Shown here in pieces: positions 34,965-43,959 of a DNA stretch of 64,000 bases (position 1 is its first letter; every line of letters begins with the position of its first letter). The notes under the pieces are model-generated. The model did not search any database and was not told the origin of the DNA. It saw only the letters and a list, made by a program, of their open reading frames with translations. Position numbers and translations under genes: made by a program. Source of the stretch: CBDFNC01 sp965249895 (GTDB lineage: Bacteria; Pseudomonadota; Gammaproteobacteria; Enterobacterales; CBDFNC01); the NCBI GenBank assembly GCA_965249895.1, contig CBDFNC010000005.1, positions 310,001 to 374,000 on the forward strand, given 5' to 3'.

Positions 34965-35274
34965 CGCGTTGCGCTCTACATCTCATCCCTGAGATGGGTT
35001 CGACTCCTACTGTAACAAAGGTTTGTCTATTCCTATGTTTCAGGACGAGCAATAACTAGTGCCCATCCTGAAACTCAAATACTTGTTCTTCAGTCCTATT
35101 CTGAGAACGTAAAACTTACCATTTCGAAAAGGCCTAAAGTTAGTCACTACCATGACAACGCCCGCTGTCATTGCCAGCTTGCCTGGTATGGTCCGACACT
35201 CGGTCCATCCAGATGTCGGACCACCACGTGCGCGAGAATGACAAGATAGCGTCTCAGAACGAACAATTGCTAGG
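34965..35274. repeat. Repeat A fragment (inverted) followed by a repeat B copy
   Basis: 34975-35015 is the reverse complement of the repeat A core (CATCTCATCCCTGAGATGGG, TTCGACTCCTAC). 35055-35274 is a repeat B copy beginning TAGTGCCCATCCTGAAACTC and ending GCGTCTCAGAACGAACAATT. Its right end is more diverged than in other copies and meets the end of the pseudouridine synthase gene. No gene in this 317-base gap. Confidence 0.75.
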
Positions 35275-36025
35275 ATCCGGATGTAAACCCGCTAAATGGA
35301 CTCTCACAATTCCCTTCGACTCTTGCCCCCGTTACCGGATGATCAAACTCGAGGCGTGTTGCATGTAACATCAAGCGCTTCGCCATATTAAAGGCGTCAT
35401 CGCTGGCATACAGATCACAGCCCAAAATCGGATGCCCTATCCGCTGGCTATGAATACGTAACTGGTGAGTTCGTCCTGATTCCGGCTTAAACTCTACCAG
35501 AGTCGCCAACGTTTCCCCTGTTTTTCCGAATCGCTTAACTACCTGGTAATTTGATTTGGCCTGCTTCCCGGACTCAGCACAGATCTTCATCAATGGAAAG
35601 TTGTCTTTATCCTTCGCGATAGGATATTCAATCACTCCTCTATCGTCGGTCAAATGTCCATGCAAGATTGCCGAATACGTTTTATCAACTGTCCGGTCAG
35701 TAAATTGCCGGCAAATATCCGCATTGACCTGCTTATTGATGGCGACAACCATGATCCCAGACGTACCGAAATCAAGCCTGTGTACCATAGTGCAGGTGGG
35801 AAAATCTTGAACTAAACGAAAGTGTACCGAATCTTTGTTTAATGGGTGTTTACCAGACAGGGTCAACAAACCACTTGGTTTATTGATCAGCATAAGATGC
35901 TCATCCCGGTACAAGATCTCGATCTCATCATTACATTTGGGGGCAATAAACGGGTCGGCCTGGGGCTGCATGCTGAAACTCAAAAGATAGAAAGTAGGCA
36001 GAGGATCATACTGAAAAACCGGCAT
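35270..36025 (-). CDS. RluA-family pseudouridine synthase
   Basis: 251 aa from ATG 36025 (AGGT 8 bases upstream). The catalytic Asp is in the signature MVHRLDFGTSGIMVVA. Further family blocks are LYRDEHLMLINKPSGLLT near the start, KTYSAILHG, and ESGRTHQLRIHSQRIGHPIL with GCDLY. There is no S4 domain, as in the short RluA/TruC/YqcB group. It isomerises uridines in rRNA or tRNA; which site is not clear from sequence. The stop falls in the edge of a repeat B copy, so the last residues may differ from relatives. Confidence 0.85.
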   Translation of the reverse strand: MPVFQYDPLPTFYLLSFSMQPQADPFIAPKCNDEIEILYRDEHLMLINKPSGLLTLSGKHPLNKDSVHFRLVQDFPTCTMVHRLDFGTSGIMVVAINKQVNADICRQFTDRTVDKTYSAILHGHLTDDRGVIEYPIAKDKDNFPLMKICAESGKQAKSNYQVVKRFGKTGETLATLVEFKPESGRTHQLRIHSQRIGHPILGCDLYASDDAFNMAKRLMLHATRLEFDHPVTGARVEGNCESPFSGFTSGS

Positions 36026-36039
36026 CACAGCGAACCTAA

Positions 36040-36112
36040 TTCAGCTGTTCTTCATGCTCACTAGCGTGACTAATGAACAGCCTCAGGTAGAGGCTGTGGT
36101 CTACCAGGATTT
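36040..36112. other. Hairpin-bearing intergenic segment
   Basis: GTTCTTCATGCTCACTAGCG has its inverted partner just after it (about 36043-36076). It is followed by CAGCCTCAGGTAGAGGCTG and GTGGTCTACCA, resembling the ends of the repeats at 57001-57280 (GCGGTGGTTTACCA). It lies between the convergent-facing ends of the LysE gene and the upstream side of the pseudouridine synthase gene. Confidence 0.45.
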
Positions 36113-36114
36113 AG

Positions 36115-36735
36115 TTACACGCTTTGCATCGAAGAAATTACATCAACGCCTATCCATATTGACACTGCTAACAAACAAAGCGCGAATAGGATCCCCTGAT
36201 ATTTTTGACTTACTTTATGACTAACCTTTGCCAGCAATTGTGAGCCGAATGCAATCCAGACCATATGGGTCGTGACGTTAAGCACAAACAACCAGAAGCA
36301 CAACATCAGCACATCGAAAAGCGCCCGTGAAGGAGAAAACAAGGAAAACATCAGCAACAACATGATCAATCCTTTTGGATTGAATAACTGAATAACCACA
36401 CCGTCCCAAAAGCCCAACACTCTCTGCGCATTGCCCGTGTTGACCCCCGCTTGAGGACGAATAAACTGATAAGCCAGGTATAGAAGGTAGGCCGAACCTG
36501 CCAATTGAAGCCCCTGCATTAAACCGGGATTGTCCTGGACCACGGCTCCTACCCCAAAACCAATCAGTAATGAATAGATAACAAATACCAGGTCAATTCC
36601 AATCAGTAATGGCATTGAGCGCCGAAACCCTACATTAGCTCCCGAGGCAGCAAACACGATATTCGCCGGACCAGGGCTAAATACCAAGGGGAACATAACC
36701 ACAATCCAGGCCAAAAAAATCTCAAATGTTGACAT
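36115..36735 (-). CDS. LysE/RhtB-family amino-acid exporter
   Basis: 206 aa from ATG 36735 with GGAG 7 bases upstream; the ATG four codons earlier overlaps that site. Six hydrophobic segments. The family start is MSTFEIFLAWIVVMFPLVFS followed by PGPANIVFAASGANVGFRRS, and GIDLVFVIYSLLIGFGVGAV. NPKGLIMLLLMFSLF is the conserved NPK motif before TM4. It exports amino acids (threonine, homoserine, leucine or similar) by proton exchange. Substrate unknown. Confidence 0.87.
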   Translation of the reverse strand: MSTFEIFLAWIVVMFPLVFSPGPANIVFAASGANVGFRRSMPLLIGIDLVFVIYSLLIGFGVGAVVQDNPGLMQGLQLAGSAYLLYLAYQFIRPQAGVNTGNAQRVLGFWDGVVIQLFNPKGLIMLLLMFSLFSPSRALFDVLMLCFWLFVLNVTTHMVWIAFGSQLLAKVSHKVSQKYQGILFALCLLAVSIWIGVDVISSMQSV

Positions 36736-36816
36736 AACCAACTCCATTATTTGTCAGAAGATGGAGGCAATCCTAATGAATGAAGCTATATCAATCTTGT
36801 ACAAAATTGCACTGTT

Positions 36817-37022
36817 TGCTGGCGGACCGAGTGTCGGGCCACCGTCTGCGTGAGAATGACAAGATAGCGTTTCAGTACATTGTAAAACACAGTCCAAGGG
36901 GAAATTGGTCCTGATACCTACGACTTGCTAGGAGCGGGAACGGAGAAGCCTTTGCCAGCATGGTTCGCCGAACGTGTATCCATACGCTTTACATCTCATC
37001 CCTGAGATGGGTTCGGCTCCTA
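36817..37022. repeat. Repeat B fragment and inverted repeat A core
   Basis: 36820-36875 carries the repeat B text GGACCGAGTGTCGGGCCACC through AATGACAAGATAGCGTTTCA. 36929-37022 is an inverted repeat A core with CATCTCATCCCTGAGATGGG at its right side. The gap 36748-37104 has no gene apart from these. Confidence 0.75.
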
Positions 37023-37104
37023 CAAAAACACCATTCAGCTTGTTGATTCATAGGGAAATTTGAGAGAAATTATCGCCACGGATCACATACTTAATGAATC
37101 AGCG

Positions 37105-37587
37105 CTAGCCCCCACCCTGTTTCATCATCTCAGCCTTTTGGTTCATTAGGTCGTTTAGTTCGCCCGATAAAGAATGAAGCTGTTGCTCCAGCAGCTTACG
37201 CTTATCCTGAGCCTGTTGGCTGTCATCTGAAGCTAATTGTTGCATTTCTTTCTGAACATCCTTTATTTTCTCCTGGACTTCCTCAATGCGCTGTTTCAGC
37301 TTCTCCATTGGCGTCAGGTCCTTTTCTTTAGCGGACTCTGCCGCCGATGAAGACTCCGAGCCATCTAACCTTAGCGGCTTGCCTTCAGAGTCCTTTTCTT
37401 TTGACTCAGCTTCCAGCTGCTTCTGCTCAGATTGCAACTTCTCCCGAGCCTCAGGTGAGATAGTCACACTTCCTGCTGCCGTATTGGTCTGGGCTTTTAC
37501 CTCAGCCTCTTTGGATTTCGTAATTGCTGGCGCATTAAGGCCGCTATTCACCGCAACGCTTAACTTTCCTAACATCGTCGTTTCCAT
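37105..37587 (-). CDS. FlxA-like coiled-coil protein of unknown function
   Basis: 160 aa from ATG 37587, which has GAGGG 9 bases upstream. The sequence is very polar: a disordered Ser/Lys/Glu-rich first half (VTISPEAREKLQSEQKQLEA), then a strong coiled coil from about residue 95 (MEKLKQRIEEVQEKIKDVQK, LEQQLHSLSGELNDLMNQKA). This resembles FlxA-like proteins. No signal peptide or membrane segment. It stands alone, so no role is suggested by context. Confidence 0.65.
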   Translation of the reverse strand: METTMLGKLSVAVNSGLNAPAITKSKEAEVKAQTNTAAGSVTISPEAREKLQSEQKQLEAESKEKDSEGKPLRLDGSESSSAAESAKEKDLTPMEKLKQRIEEVQEKIKDVQKEMQQLASDDSQQAQDKRKLLEQQLHSLSGELNDLMNQKAEMMKQGGG

Positions 37588-37761
37588 TTTCAAAATCCCT
37601 CAATTTAGTCGCAGACTATATCGGCGGGCAGACACATTAGTTTAGAGAAAAATGAGATTTATATTTTCTAAAGTGTTTGCTTTATAAGACAAATTTCGAA
37701 GAACTGTGTTTTAGAGAATAAAACACAATAAACACCAGATGGGTACTGACAATAGAGCTGA

Positions 37762-38574
37762 CTAACCGGCCCTGCGATAACGTCCCGGCGTTGCGCCAAA
37801 GGCTTTTTTGAAATTTCGGTGCATATGGCTTTGGTCGACAAAACCTGACTCCAATGCAGCATCAGTAAGACTGGCGCCGGCGGCTATCAGCTTTTTCGCG
37901 CCATGGAGTTTCAGGTGAATAAAATACTGATGGGGGGTCATACCGAAAGCCTGTTTAAAGCTGCGGATCAGTTTAAATTTGGTTAATCCGCAGACGGACT
38001 CAAGCTCGTCCAGACTGGTGTCATTACGCCAGTTATCGTGCAGATAATCCCTGACAACAAGTAGCTTCACTTCCCCGGCTGGTGTGTCTTGCGACTCTTT
38101 TAGCACCCCATGGCGGCTAAACAGCGCTTCCAGTGATATCTGTAACAAACTTTGTTGTGACAACTTTAGCGCTTGTCCCTCAAGGGCAAGGTGCAGATCC
38201 AATAAGTATTGAAACAATAGCGGGTCATCTAAAACAGGGTTAGCAATCGTTGGATATGTCAGGCCGGGTAATTCGCTAACTTCCAGCACATTGGTGATCA
38301 TTTGGGTATCGAAGTAAAACATCCGGTAGTTCCACCCCTGTTCAGAGGCTGCAAAACCTGTGTGGGGCTCCGCAGGGTTAATCGCGATTATCTGTCCCTG
38401 TGGGATAGTGAGCTTCTCGCCTCGATAATCCAGGCCTTCTGCACCGGACAAGATAATACCAACCGCCAATTCTTCGTGCCAATGCTTGGTAAATTCAAAT
38501 TTTTTAAATGAAGCGCTAAGCATTTCGATACCGCTTACTTCATCACTTCTCCATAAGCGCGAAAATTCTTTCAT
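37762..38574 (-). CDS. AraC-family transcriptional regulator
   Basis: 270 aa. The N-terminal cupin-like effector domain (about 1-150: HWHEELAVGIILSGAEGLDY, INPAEPHTGF) has the layout of the AraC_binding family. The C-terminal part has two helix-turn-helix units: TSLDELESVCGLTKFKLIRS with FKQAFGMTPHQYFIHLKL, and ASLTDAALESGFVDQSHMHR with NFKKAFGATPGRYRRAG. It lies downstream of the amino-acid ABC permease genes on the same strand but beyond a terminator, so it likely has its own promoter. It may regulate that importer or the LysE exporter; this is inference from proximity. Confidence 0.88.
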   Translation of the reverse strand: MKEFSRLWRSDEVSGIEMLSASFKKFEFTKHWHEELAVGIILSGAEGLDYRGEKLTIPQGQIIAINPAEPHTGFAASEQGWNYRMFYFDTQMITNVLEVSELPGLTYPTIANPVLDDPLLFQYLLDLHLALEGQALKLSQQSLLQISLEALFSRHGVLKESQDTPAGEVKLLVVRDYLHDNWRNDTSLDELESVCGLTKFKLIRSFKQAFGMTPHQYFIHLKLHGAKKLIAAGASLTDAALESGFVDQSHMHRNFKKAFGATPGRYRRAG

Positions 38575-38640
38575 TTAAGTACTCAGCTCCCTGCCCCCTA
38601 CCATTGCTCTGCAAAATTACCAAGGCCAATAAATGAAAAA

Positions 38641-38670
38641 GGTACGATTAGCCACAGGCGTAATCGTACC
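38641..38670 (-). terminator. Intrinsic terminator after the amino-acid permease genes
   Basis: GGTACGATTA and TAATCGTACC form a perfect 10-bp stem with a 10-base loop. On the minus strand it is followed by TTTTTCATTT. It lies 80 bases after the second permease stop and separates it from the AraC gene. Confidence 0.8.
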
Positions 38671-38750
38671 TAAAAACTTAAATTGCATGCAAGACATTAT
38701 TAGCCAGCCAGCCTAAGTCAGGCCGCGGCAAACGATGCTCCATTCACCAC

Positions 38751-39440
38751 TCAACTTCTCTGCGGGTTTAATGACAATTTCCGCTCAGCATACTCCACCA
38801 GCAAAGTAATAATGAAATTAATCGCCAGGTACAAACTTCCCGCCACCAAAATAGGTTCGAAAGGGCTGAAATATTCCGAAGAAATTTCCCGAAATACACC
38901 GGTGATATCCATAATGGTGATAGTACTGGCAAGGGAAGAAGATTTGACCATCAATATCACTTCATTACCGTAAGCGGGCAGCGCCTGGCGAATGGCCAAC
39001 GGAAAGGTGATACGCCGAAAAAGCTGCAATGAGCTCATGCCAATAGCTTTACCAGCTTCCAACAAACCCACATTAACCGACTGGATCCCACCACGTATAA
39101 TCTCACTGGTGTAGGCTCCCGTGTTTAGGGTTAATGCCAGGATCGCGCAAAACCAAGGGTCTTTAAAAAATTGCCATAAACCGAGCGCCGTTAACTCGTC
39201 CCTAAACTGACCTGAGCCATAATAGATCAAGAAGATCTGCATCAATAACGGAGTTGAACGAAAGATATAGACAAATAAACGTGCCGGCCAGTTAAAGATG
39301 ACATTAGAGCTGACCATCCCAATAGCAACCAATATCGCAAGAACAATACCAAGTAATAATGAAGCACCAACTAAACCAAGAGTAACAGGCAATGCCTCAA
39401 AGATTAGCGGAATGGATTCTGCTACTATTTCCCAATCCAT
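38751..39440 (-). CDS. Polar amino-acid ABC importer permease (HisM/ArtM type)
   Basis: 229 aa with about five membrane segments. The HisM-family start VAESIPLIFEALPVTLGLVG is present, followed by FRSTPLLMQIFLIYYGSGQF. The EAA loop is VGLLEAGKAIGMSSLQLFRR with ITFPLAIRQALPAYGNEVIL. It pairs with the permease encoded just upstream (1 base between genes) to form the membrane heterodimer. The close relatives import lysine/arginine/ornithine/histidine or opines. The exact substrate cannot be told. Confidence 0.9.
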   Translation of the reverse strand: MDWEIVAESIPLIFEALPVTLGLVGASLLLGIVLAILVAIGMVSSNVIFNWPARLFVYIFRSTPLLMQIFLIYYGSGQFRDELTALGLWQFFKDPWFCAILALTLNTGAYTSEIIRGGIQSVNVGLLEAGKAIGMSSLQLFRRITFPLAIRQALPAYGNEVILMVKSSSLASTITIMDITGVFREISSEYFSPFEPILVAGSLYLAINFIITLLVEYAERKLSLNPQRS

Positions 39441-39441
39441 A

Positions 39442-40152
39442 TTATATTCTCCTCACACCGCGATTAGCCCAGGTTTCCAGTTTTAAATAGCCTCGATTGG
39501 AAAGCGACGCCACTACCAAAAACAATACCAGCCCGGTAATAAAGAAGGTGAATGGCTGTTTTTCACTGCCAGCACCAATTTCAGAAATACGCACTATTTC
39601 GGCCAAACCAATCACAGAAATAAGCGCGGTTTCTTTTAGGGTCAATTGCCAGACATTACCTAACCCCGGCAAGGCATACCGTGCTACCTGAGGAATAAGA
39701 ATGCGCCGAAAACGAAGCCAGCTATTCATACCTATGGCTTTAGCGGCTTCAATTGTGCCCACGGGAACGGCGAGCACAGCTCCTCTAATGACTTCTGTGG
39801 AATAAGCACCTGAGCTTAAACCTATGCAGAATACCCCCATAATGAACACAGGTAATTCGATAAATTCTTGATAGTTAAACACGCCTTTAGCAATCGCCAT
39901 CATTATGGTGCTGCCACCATAAAATATTAAATAGATCACCAGCAGTTCAGGAATGCCGCGCACCACAGTAGTATAAATATTGGCTGCAAGGCGCAGCGAT
40001 CGATAGCGACTTAACTTCATCGCCGCGGCGCTAATGGCCAGAATAATACCAAACAGAAATGAGCAGGTAGCAACAGATATGGTAATTAAGGTCGCGTAAA
40101 AAAATTCATCGCCCCAACCATTGTCGCCCCAGCTGAGAATAGCTAAATCCAC
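39442..40152 (-). CDS. Polar amino-acid ABC importer permease (HisQ/ArtQ type)
   Basis: 236 aa with about five membrane segments. The HisQ pattern is GWGDEFFYATLITISVATCS, RGIPELLVIYLIFYGGSTIM and the EAA loop VGTIEAAKAIGMNSWLRFRR with ILIPQVARYALPGLGNVWQL. It forms the channel with the downstream permease. It is separated from the binding-protein gene upstream by a hairpin with U-tract, a common way to make more binding protein than permease. Confidence 0.9.
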   Translation of the reverse strand: MDLAILSWGDNGWGDEFFYATLITISVATCSFLFGIILAISAAAMKLSRYRSLRLAANIYTTVVRGIPELLVIYLIFYGGSTIMMAIAKGVFNYQEFIELPVFIMGVFCIGLSSGAYSTEVIRGAVLAVPVGTIEAAKAIGMNSWLRFRRILIPQVARYALPGLGNVWQLTLKETALISVIGLAEIVRISEIGAGSEKQPFTFFITGLVLFLVVASLSNRGYLKLETWANRGVRRI

Positions 40153-40169
40153 AGGTCTTTCCTAATAAA

Positions 40170-40197
40170 AAGCAGGATAGAAAATGCTATCCTGCTT
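40170..40197 (-). terminator. Hairpin with U-tract between the binding-protein and permease genes
   Basis: AAGCAGGATAG and CTATCCTGCTT form a perfect 11-bp stem with a 6-base loop, followed on the minus strand by TTTTTATT. It should act as a partial terminator or as an mRNA-stabilising end, raising binding-protein over permease levels. Confidence 0.8.
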
Positions 40198-40282
40198 AGT
40201 TACTAACTAAGGAGTTGTTAAAACCCTTAAATATACAAACTCTCGGCCAACTGTTTTATCAGCCGTTTATCACCCAAAGGAT

Positions 40283-41119
40283 TTATCTGGACGCAGCGTC
40301 AAAGCCAAACCATTTAACCGCTAGTTCAGATACAGTGCCATCGGCGATAGCTGAATTAATGGCAACACTGAATTTGTCAGCCAATTCTTGATCTCCTTTA
40401 CGGAAGCCAAGTCCAACGCCATCACCAAATGGGCCTTCGGTCACACCTGGACCAATCGCTTTAAGGTCGCTGCCCTTTTCAGATATAAGCAGCTTGTGCC
40501 AATAACTCATGGCAGCCAGGGCAACATCGACGCGGCCAGCCTGGAGATCCAGGTCGAGCTGCTCTTGTGTTGTGTAAGTTCGGATATCTATATCGTTCTT
40601 CAGGTATTCTTTGAGGAAATTAAGATGAATCGTACCTTTCTGTACGCCAACTGTTTTTCCATCGAACGCCTTCTTTATTGCTTCCATCACGGCTTTTTCA
40701 GAATCATCCACCTGGGATAAGCTGATCCTGTCGACATCTGTTGTAAAGCTGGCTAATGGCGAATCTTTACCCACTACAAACACACCCGGGGATGAAGCGT
40801 AAGCTCGGGAGAAAGTGATCTTCTTTTTACGTTTTTCAGTAATAGACATGCTGGCCATGATCACGTCAAACTTACCAGCCTGTAGAGAAGGAATGATGCC
40901 ATCCCAGGCTGTCTGCTGCATGCTACATTCGACTTTCGCGCGCTCACAAAGCACTTTCGACAAGTCAATTTCAAATCCTTCCAAATCACCTGCACTGTTT
41001 AGCGCATTCCATGGAGGATATGCACCCTCAGTAGCAATACGAATAACATCACCGGCTTGCGCCGCTCCAGATATTAGAGTTGCAGCTGATAGCGCAGCTG
41101 CGGCTATTATTTTTTTCAT
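40283..41119 (-). CDS. Periplasmic polar amino-acid binding protein (HisJ/ArgT type)
   Basis: 278 aa from ATG 41119 (GGGA 6 bases upstream). Signal peptide MKKIIAAAALSAATLISGAA with cleavage near AQA-GD. The mature part has the family 3 signature GAYPPWNALNSAGDLEGFEI, DLSKVLCERAKVEC, GIIPSLQAGKFDVIMASMSI and VGVQKGTIHLNFLKEY. The acidic and aromatic residues of the cleft suggest a cationic or polar amino acid or opine. It feeds the permeases downstream. The matching ATPase gene lies divergently, 242 bases away. Confidence 0.9.
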   Translation of the reverse strand: MKKIIAAAALSAATLISGAAQAGDVIRIATEGAYPPWNALNSAGDLEGFEIDLSKVLCERAKVECSMQQTAWDGIIPSLQAGKFDVIMASMSITEKRKKKITFSRAYASSPGVFVVGKDSPLASFTTDVDRISLSQVDDSEKAVMEAIKKAFDGKTVGVQKGTIHLNFLKEYLKNDIDIRTYTTQEQLDLDLQAGRVDVALAAMSYWHKLLISEKGSDLKAIGPGVTEGPFGDGVGLGFRKGDQELADKFSVAINSAIADGTVSELAVKWFGFDAASR

Positions 41120-41361
41120 TATTATTCCCAAATAGCTTTAAAGATTATTGCCGCGTAATGATTCATCAGTAGAATTATTGGACACCCTGTTAAAGGGGAT
41201 TGATATTAACTACAAAATATCATGTCAGACAAGACATTGTTTTTACATATTTAACATACGTAACATATTTAACGTTTCTAGGGGAAACTGGGCTACCTGA
41301 ATTCACCGTGATGGGTATAATGCGGATCACTTAGCGATAACAATTCTAAAGAGTAAGCTAT

Positions 41362-42135
41362 ATGCCTGAAGCCTCCGTTGCGATCAGAATTAATGAAATT
41401 CATAAAAGTTTTGGTGACCTTGAAGTATTGAAGGGGATTAGCCTTGAGGCAAAACAAGGTGAAGTGATATCCATCATTGGCTCCAGTGGCTCTGGGAAAA
41501 GTACCTTACTGCGTTGTATCAACTTACTGGAAAACCCCACTCAAGGGGACATCTTCATTACCGGCGAGCAGCTCAAACTCGCCAAAGGCCGCAGCGGTGA
41601 TCTCGAAGCCAGCGATAAGAAACAGCTGGAGGGTGTACGCCAACGTTTGGGGTTTGTGTTCCAAAGTTTCAATCTCTGGCCTCATATGACAGTATTGGAA
41701 AATATTGTCGAAGGGCCCATTCGTGTACTAAAGAAAGACCGCCAGCAAGCCATCAAAAGCGCCAAAGAGCTGATTGAAAAAGTTGGACTAAGCGATAAAC
41801 AAGACGCCTACCCCAGCATGCTTTCCGGCGGCCAGCAACAGCGCGTCTCCATCGCACGAGCCCTGGCAATGGAGCCCGAAATAATGCTGTTTGATGAGCC
41901 TACTTCAGCCCTGGACCCAGAACTGGTTGGAGAAGTGCTGCGGGTTATGCGCCAGCTGGCTGACGAAGGACGAACCATGCTCATCGTCACCCATGAAATG
42001 AACTTTGCGCGGGAAGTATCCAATAAAGTCATGTTTTTACACCAAGGCCGCGTAGAGGAGTTTGGTACGCCGGCACAAGTATTCGACAACCCAACGTCAG
42101 AGCGTTGTAAGGAATTTATTTCTTCTGCTTTTTAG
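41362..42135 (+). CDS. Polar amino-acid ABC importer ATPase (HisP/GlnQ type)
   Basis: 257 aa. Walker A GSSGSGKSTLLRCINLL, the HisP-type insertion KGRSGDLEASDKKQLEGVRQ, Q-loop FVFQSFNLWPHMTVLENIVE, signature MLSGGQQQRVSIARALAMEP, Walker B IMLFDEPTSALDPELVGEVL and switch His in LIVTHEMNFAREVSNKVMFL. It powers the importer whose binding protein and permeases are on the other strand. The split into divergent units is less usual than a single operon and implies shared control in the interval 41120-41361. Confidence 0.92.
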   Translation: MPEASVAIRINEIHKSFGDLEVLKGISLEAKQGEVISIIGSSGSGKSTLLRCINLLENPTQGDIFITGEQLKLAKGRSGDLEASDKKQLEGVRQRLGFVFQSFNLWPHMTVLENIVEGPIRVLKKDRQQAIKSAKELIEKVGLSDKQDAYPSMLSGGQQQRVSIARALAMEPEIMLFDEPTSALDPELVGEVLRVMRQLADEGRTMLIVTHEMNFAREVSNKVMFLHQGRVEEFGTPAQVFDNPTSERCKEFISSAF

Positions 42136-42144
42136 CTATTGCTT

Positions 42145-42395
42145 GGTATGGACCGAAGAGTAAATATATGAGTTTTTCTAGCATGCTCTTAGAAATAAAA
42201 ATATGTTGTTACGCCATAGTTAAAAGTTAGCCACCACTATTACAGCTCCCCCTGTTATTGTCAGCTTGCCTGGTATGGTCCGACATCTCGGTCCAGTGTC
42301 TTTTGGCGCGCATAGAGATCGCGGTAAAGCCACTGGATTCCCTCGTGCGAGGGAATGACAAAGTCGTCGTTTCAGGACGGGCGCTAACTAGTTGT
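42145..42395. repeat. Repeat B copy
   Basis: It begins near GCTTGGTATGGACCGAAGAG and carries TTCTAGCATGCTCTTAGAAA, TGTTATTGTCAGCTTGCCTG and GGTCCGACATCTCGGTCCAG. It ends GTTTCAGGACGGGCGCTAAC. The left terminus is less conserved than in the copy at 25590. It directly follows the ATPase stop. Confidence 0.75.
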
Positions 42396-42437
42396 TACTT
42401 AAACTGGCCGTCACTCATAATGCTAATGAAAGCGCTT

Positions 42438-42620
42438 TCATTTCGCGGCTAAAGTGCAGGCCGCCGCCAAATATAGGCTGCCTACTACTTTGCTGGCTCG
42501 CCTGGATTTAGTCAGCTTGTTGTTAACTCTTGAGGCGACCACGATATAACCGCTATAAATAGAAAATGATACAACCATGGCTGATACTGTTAACGCGACG
42601 AATTGGTATACATAGCTATG
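42438..42620 (-). pseudogene. C-terminal fragment of a LysE-family exporter
   Basis: The minus strand reads QFVALTVSAMVVSFSIYSGY, IVVASRVNNKLTKSRRASKV and VGSLYLAAACTLAAK before a TGA at 42440-42438. This is the last one to two membrane segments of a LysE/RhtB protein. The 5' part is absent; upstream sequence is AT-rich junk with a short duplicated GATGAATACT. Not functional. Confidence 0.55.
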
Positions 42621-42678
42621 TTGAACACTGATGAATACTGATGAATACTGGCTAAAATGCTGTTTTTTTTACCAGCAG

Positions 42679-43425
42679 CTAGTAACCAAATTGATACCGT
42701 TTTCGGATATACCACCATGTACAATAAGCGGAAGCAAGTACAACAAAAGTAGAAGTCGTTACAATGGCGCTTTGAACCACAAAAAACTTCACACCATATA
42801 ATGCAAAAACATGAGCAGGGTAAGTAATACCAACCAGGCCAGAAGCAACCAGCATTATCATCAATTTATAGGTCTGCTTAATAGCCAATATTACGGAATA
42901 ACCTTCCGGCAGAATTTTTCGGGTAAAAGATACCGCCCATATCGCAACTACCATCCCACCTACAACTGTACTTAGATACTGAAGAAGGCTGAACAGGTAA
43001 ACCGGTTGCCCTGAGACGATAAATATCTGGGCTGATAGGATCTCACTTCTTTTTACAACAAAACCGCTGGCGTGAGTAAAACTATCCCAAATAATATGTG
43101 TCGCAGCGCCTAACGCGACCGACAATACGATAGCCTTGAGACTTTTTGAAGGGGAGCCGTATAGACAGTGCTGCTGGATAAACGGTGGCAATAGTGACGT
43201 CAGAGGCTGCCTCATCACTCTATGAAAAATAAAATAAACAATTAGAGATGCCGGTACGCAGTAAAAGATAAGCCCAAAAAAAGTGTGGGTGAAATCGTAA
43301 TAAGGAAGATAAGGCAGAAAATACAAAAAATCGGGGCTCATGCAACCAATAATTAACGCACTCAAAACCATCGGCTTTTTGTTTAGTGGGATGATCGCGG
43401 CTACATGACTGAGTGTATACGGCAT
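42679..43425 (-). CDS. DUF4184-family membrane protein
   Basis: 248 aa with about five to six hydrophobic segments. The DUF4184 start MPYTLSHVAAIIPLNKKPMV is followed by ALIIGCMSPDFLYFLPYLPY, the His in FTHTFFGLIFYC, and GAATHIIWDSFTHASGFVVK. The conserved His and Asp residues face one side and resemble the metal-dependent membrane hydrolases of the YdjM/LexA-regulated group, but no activity is established that I know. Monocistronic, no informative neighbours. Confidence 0.8.
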   Translation of the reverse strand: MPYTLSHVAAIIPLNKKPMVLSALIIGCMSPDFLYFLPYLPYYDFTHTFFGLIFYCVPASLIVYFIFHRVMRQPLTSLLPPFIQQHCLYGSPSKSLKAIVLSVALGAATHIIWDSFTHASGFVVKRSEILSAQIFIVSGQPVYLFSLLQYLSTVVGGMVVAIWAVSFTRKILPEGYSVILAIKQTYKLMIMLVASGLVGITYPAHVFALYGVKFFVVQSAIVTTSTFVVLASAYCTWWYIRKRYQFGY

Positions 43426-43654
43426 GCTTCAATTTATTCCCAAAAGACTCAACATGATTCGTAGTAACGACCTCATTGAATCTGGTTTTTCGTTACCCCA
43501 AACATCCCCATAACATTCGGAGCTTAGGTGTTTAGGTACCTAATACATTATATAAACAGATTGGCCAGGACAGGTCTTAGCAAGGCGTTCCAACCTCAAA
43601 AAAAAGAGCCGGTTTTATCAAAAGAAACGCTTAAGATACTCACTATAGACTTTA

Positions 43655-43840
43655 ACTAGTATCCACCCTAAAACGTCGATCCTGTGATTCCCTCGCACGC
43701 GGTAATGCCACTGGGCTCCCGCGTTCGCGAGGGCGACAAGGTTACTTGCGTTGTTGTTGGAGCCGAACCCATCTCAGGGATGAGATGTAAAGCGTATGGA
43801 TACACGTTCGGCGAACACCATAAGCAAAGGTTTCGCGAAT
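43655..43840. repeat. Repeat B fragment followed by a repeat A core
   Basis: 43655-43740 begins ACTAGTATCCACCCTAAAAC and includes TCGCACGCGGTAATGCCACT, a shortened repeat B. 43758-43835 is a repeat A core (GGAGCCGAACCCATCTCAGG, GATGAGATGTAAAGCG, ACACGTTCGGCGAAC). Upstream, 43426-43654 is AT-rich with nothing supported. These repeats sit just upstream of the Fur box of the iron operon. Confidence 0.75.
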
Positions 43841-43873
43841 GGGATCTAACTAAATAACTAGTTCAACAGGTAT

Positions 43874-43892
43874 TTTAATGAGATTCATTATC
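43874..43892 (+). promoter_or_regulatory. Fur box upstream of the iron operon
   Basis: TTTAATGAGATTCATTATC matches the 19-bp Fur consensus GATAATGATAATCATTATC at 15 of 19 positions, by eye. It lies 68 bases before the nitroreductase start and at the head of the siderophore importer genes, exactly where iron repression is expected. A 44-codon open frame beginning inside the box (43878) overlaps it and is probably not a gene. Confidence 0.7.
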
Positions 43893-43959
43893 ATCAATCT
43901 ATTGATTTTCATTCCTATTTGGATCATGCTTCAGCCTTATTTTATATCAGGCAAAAAAA

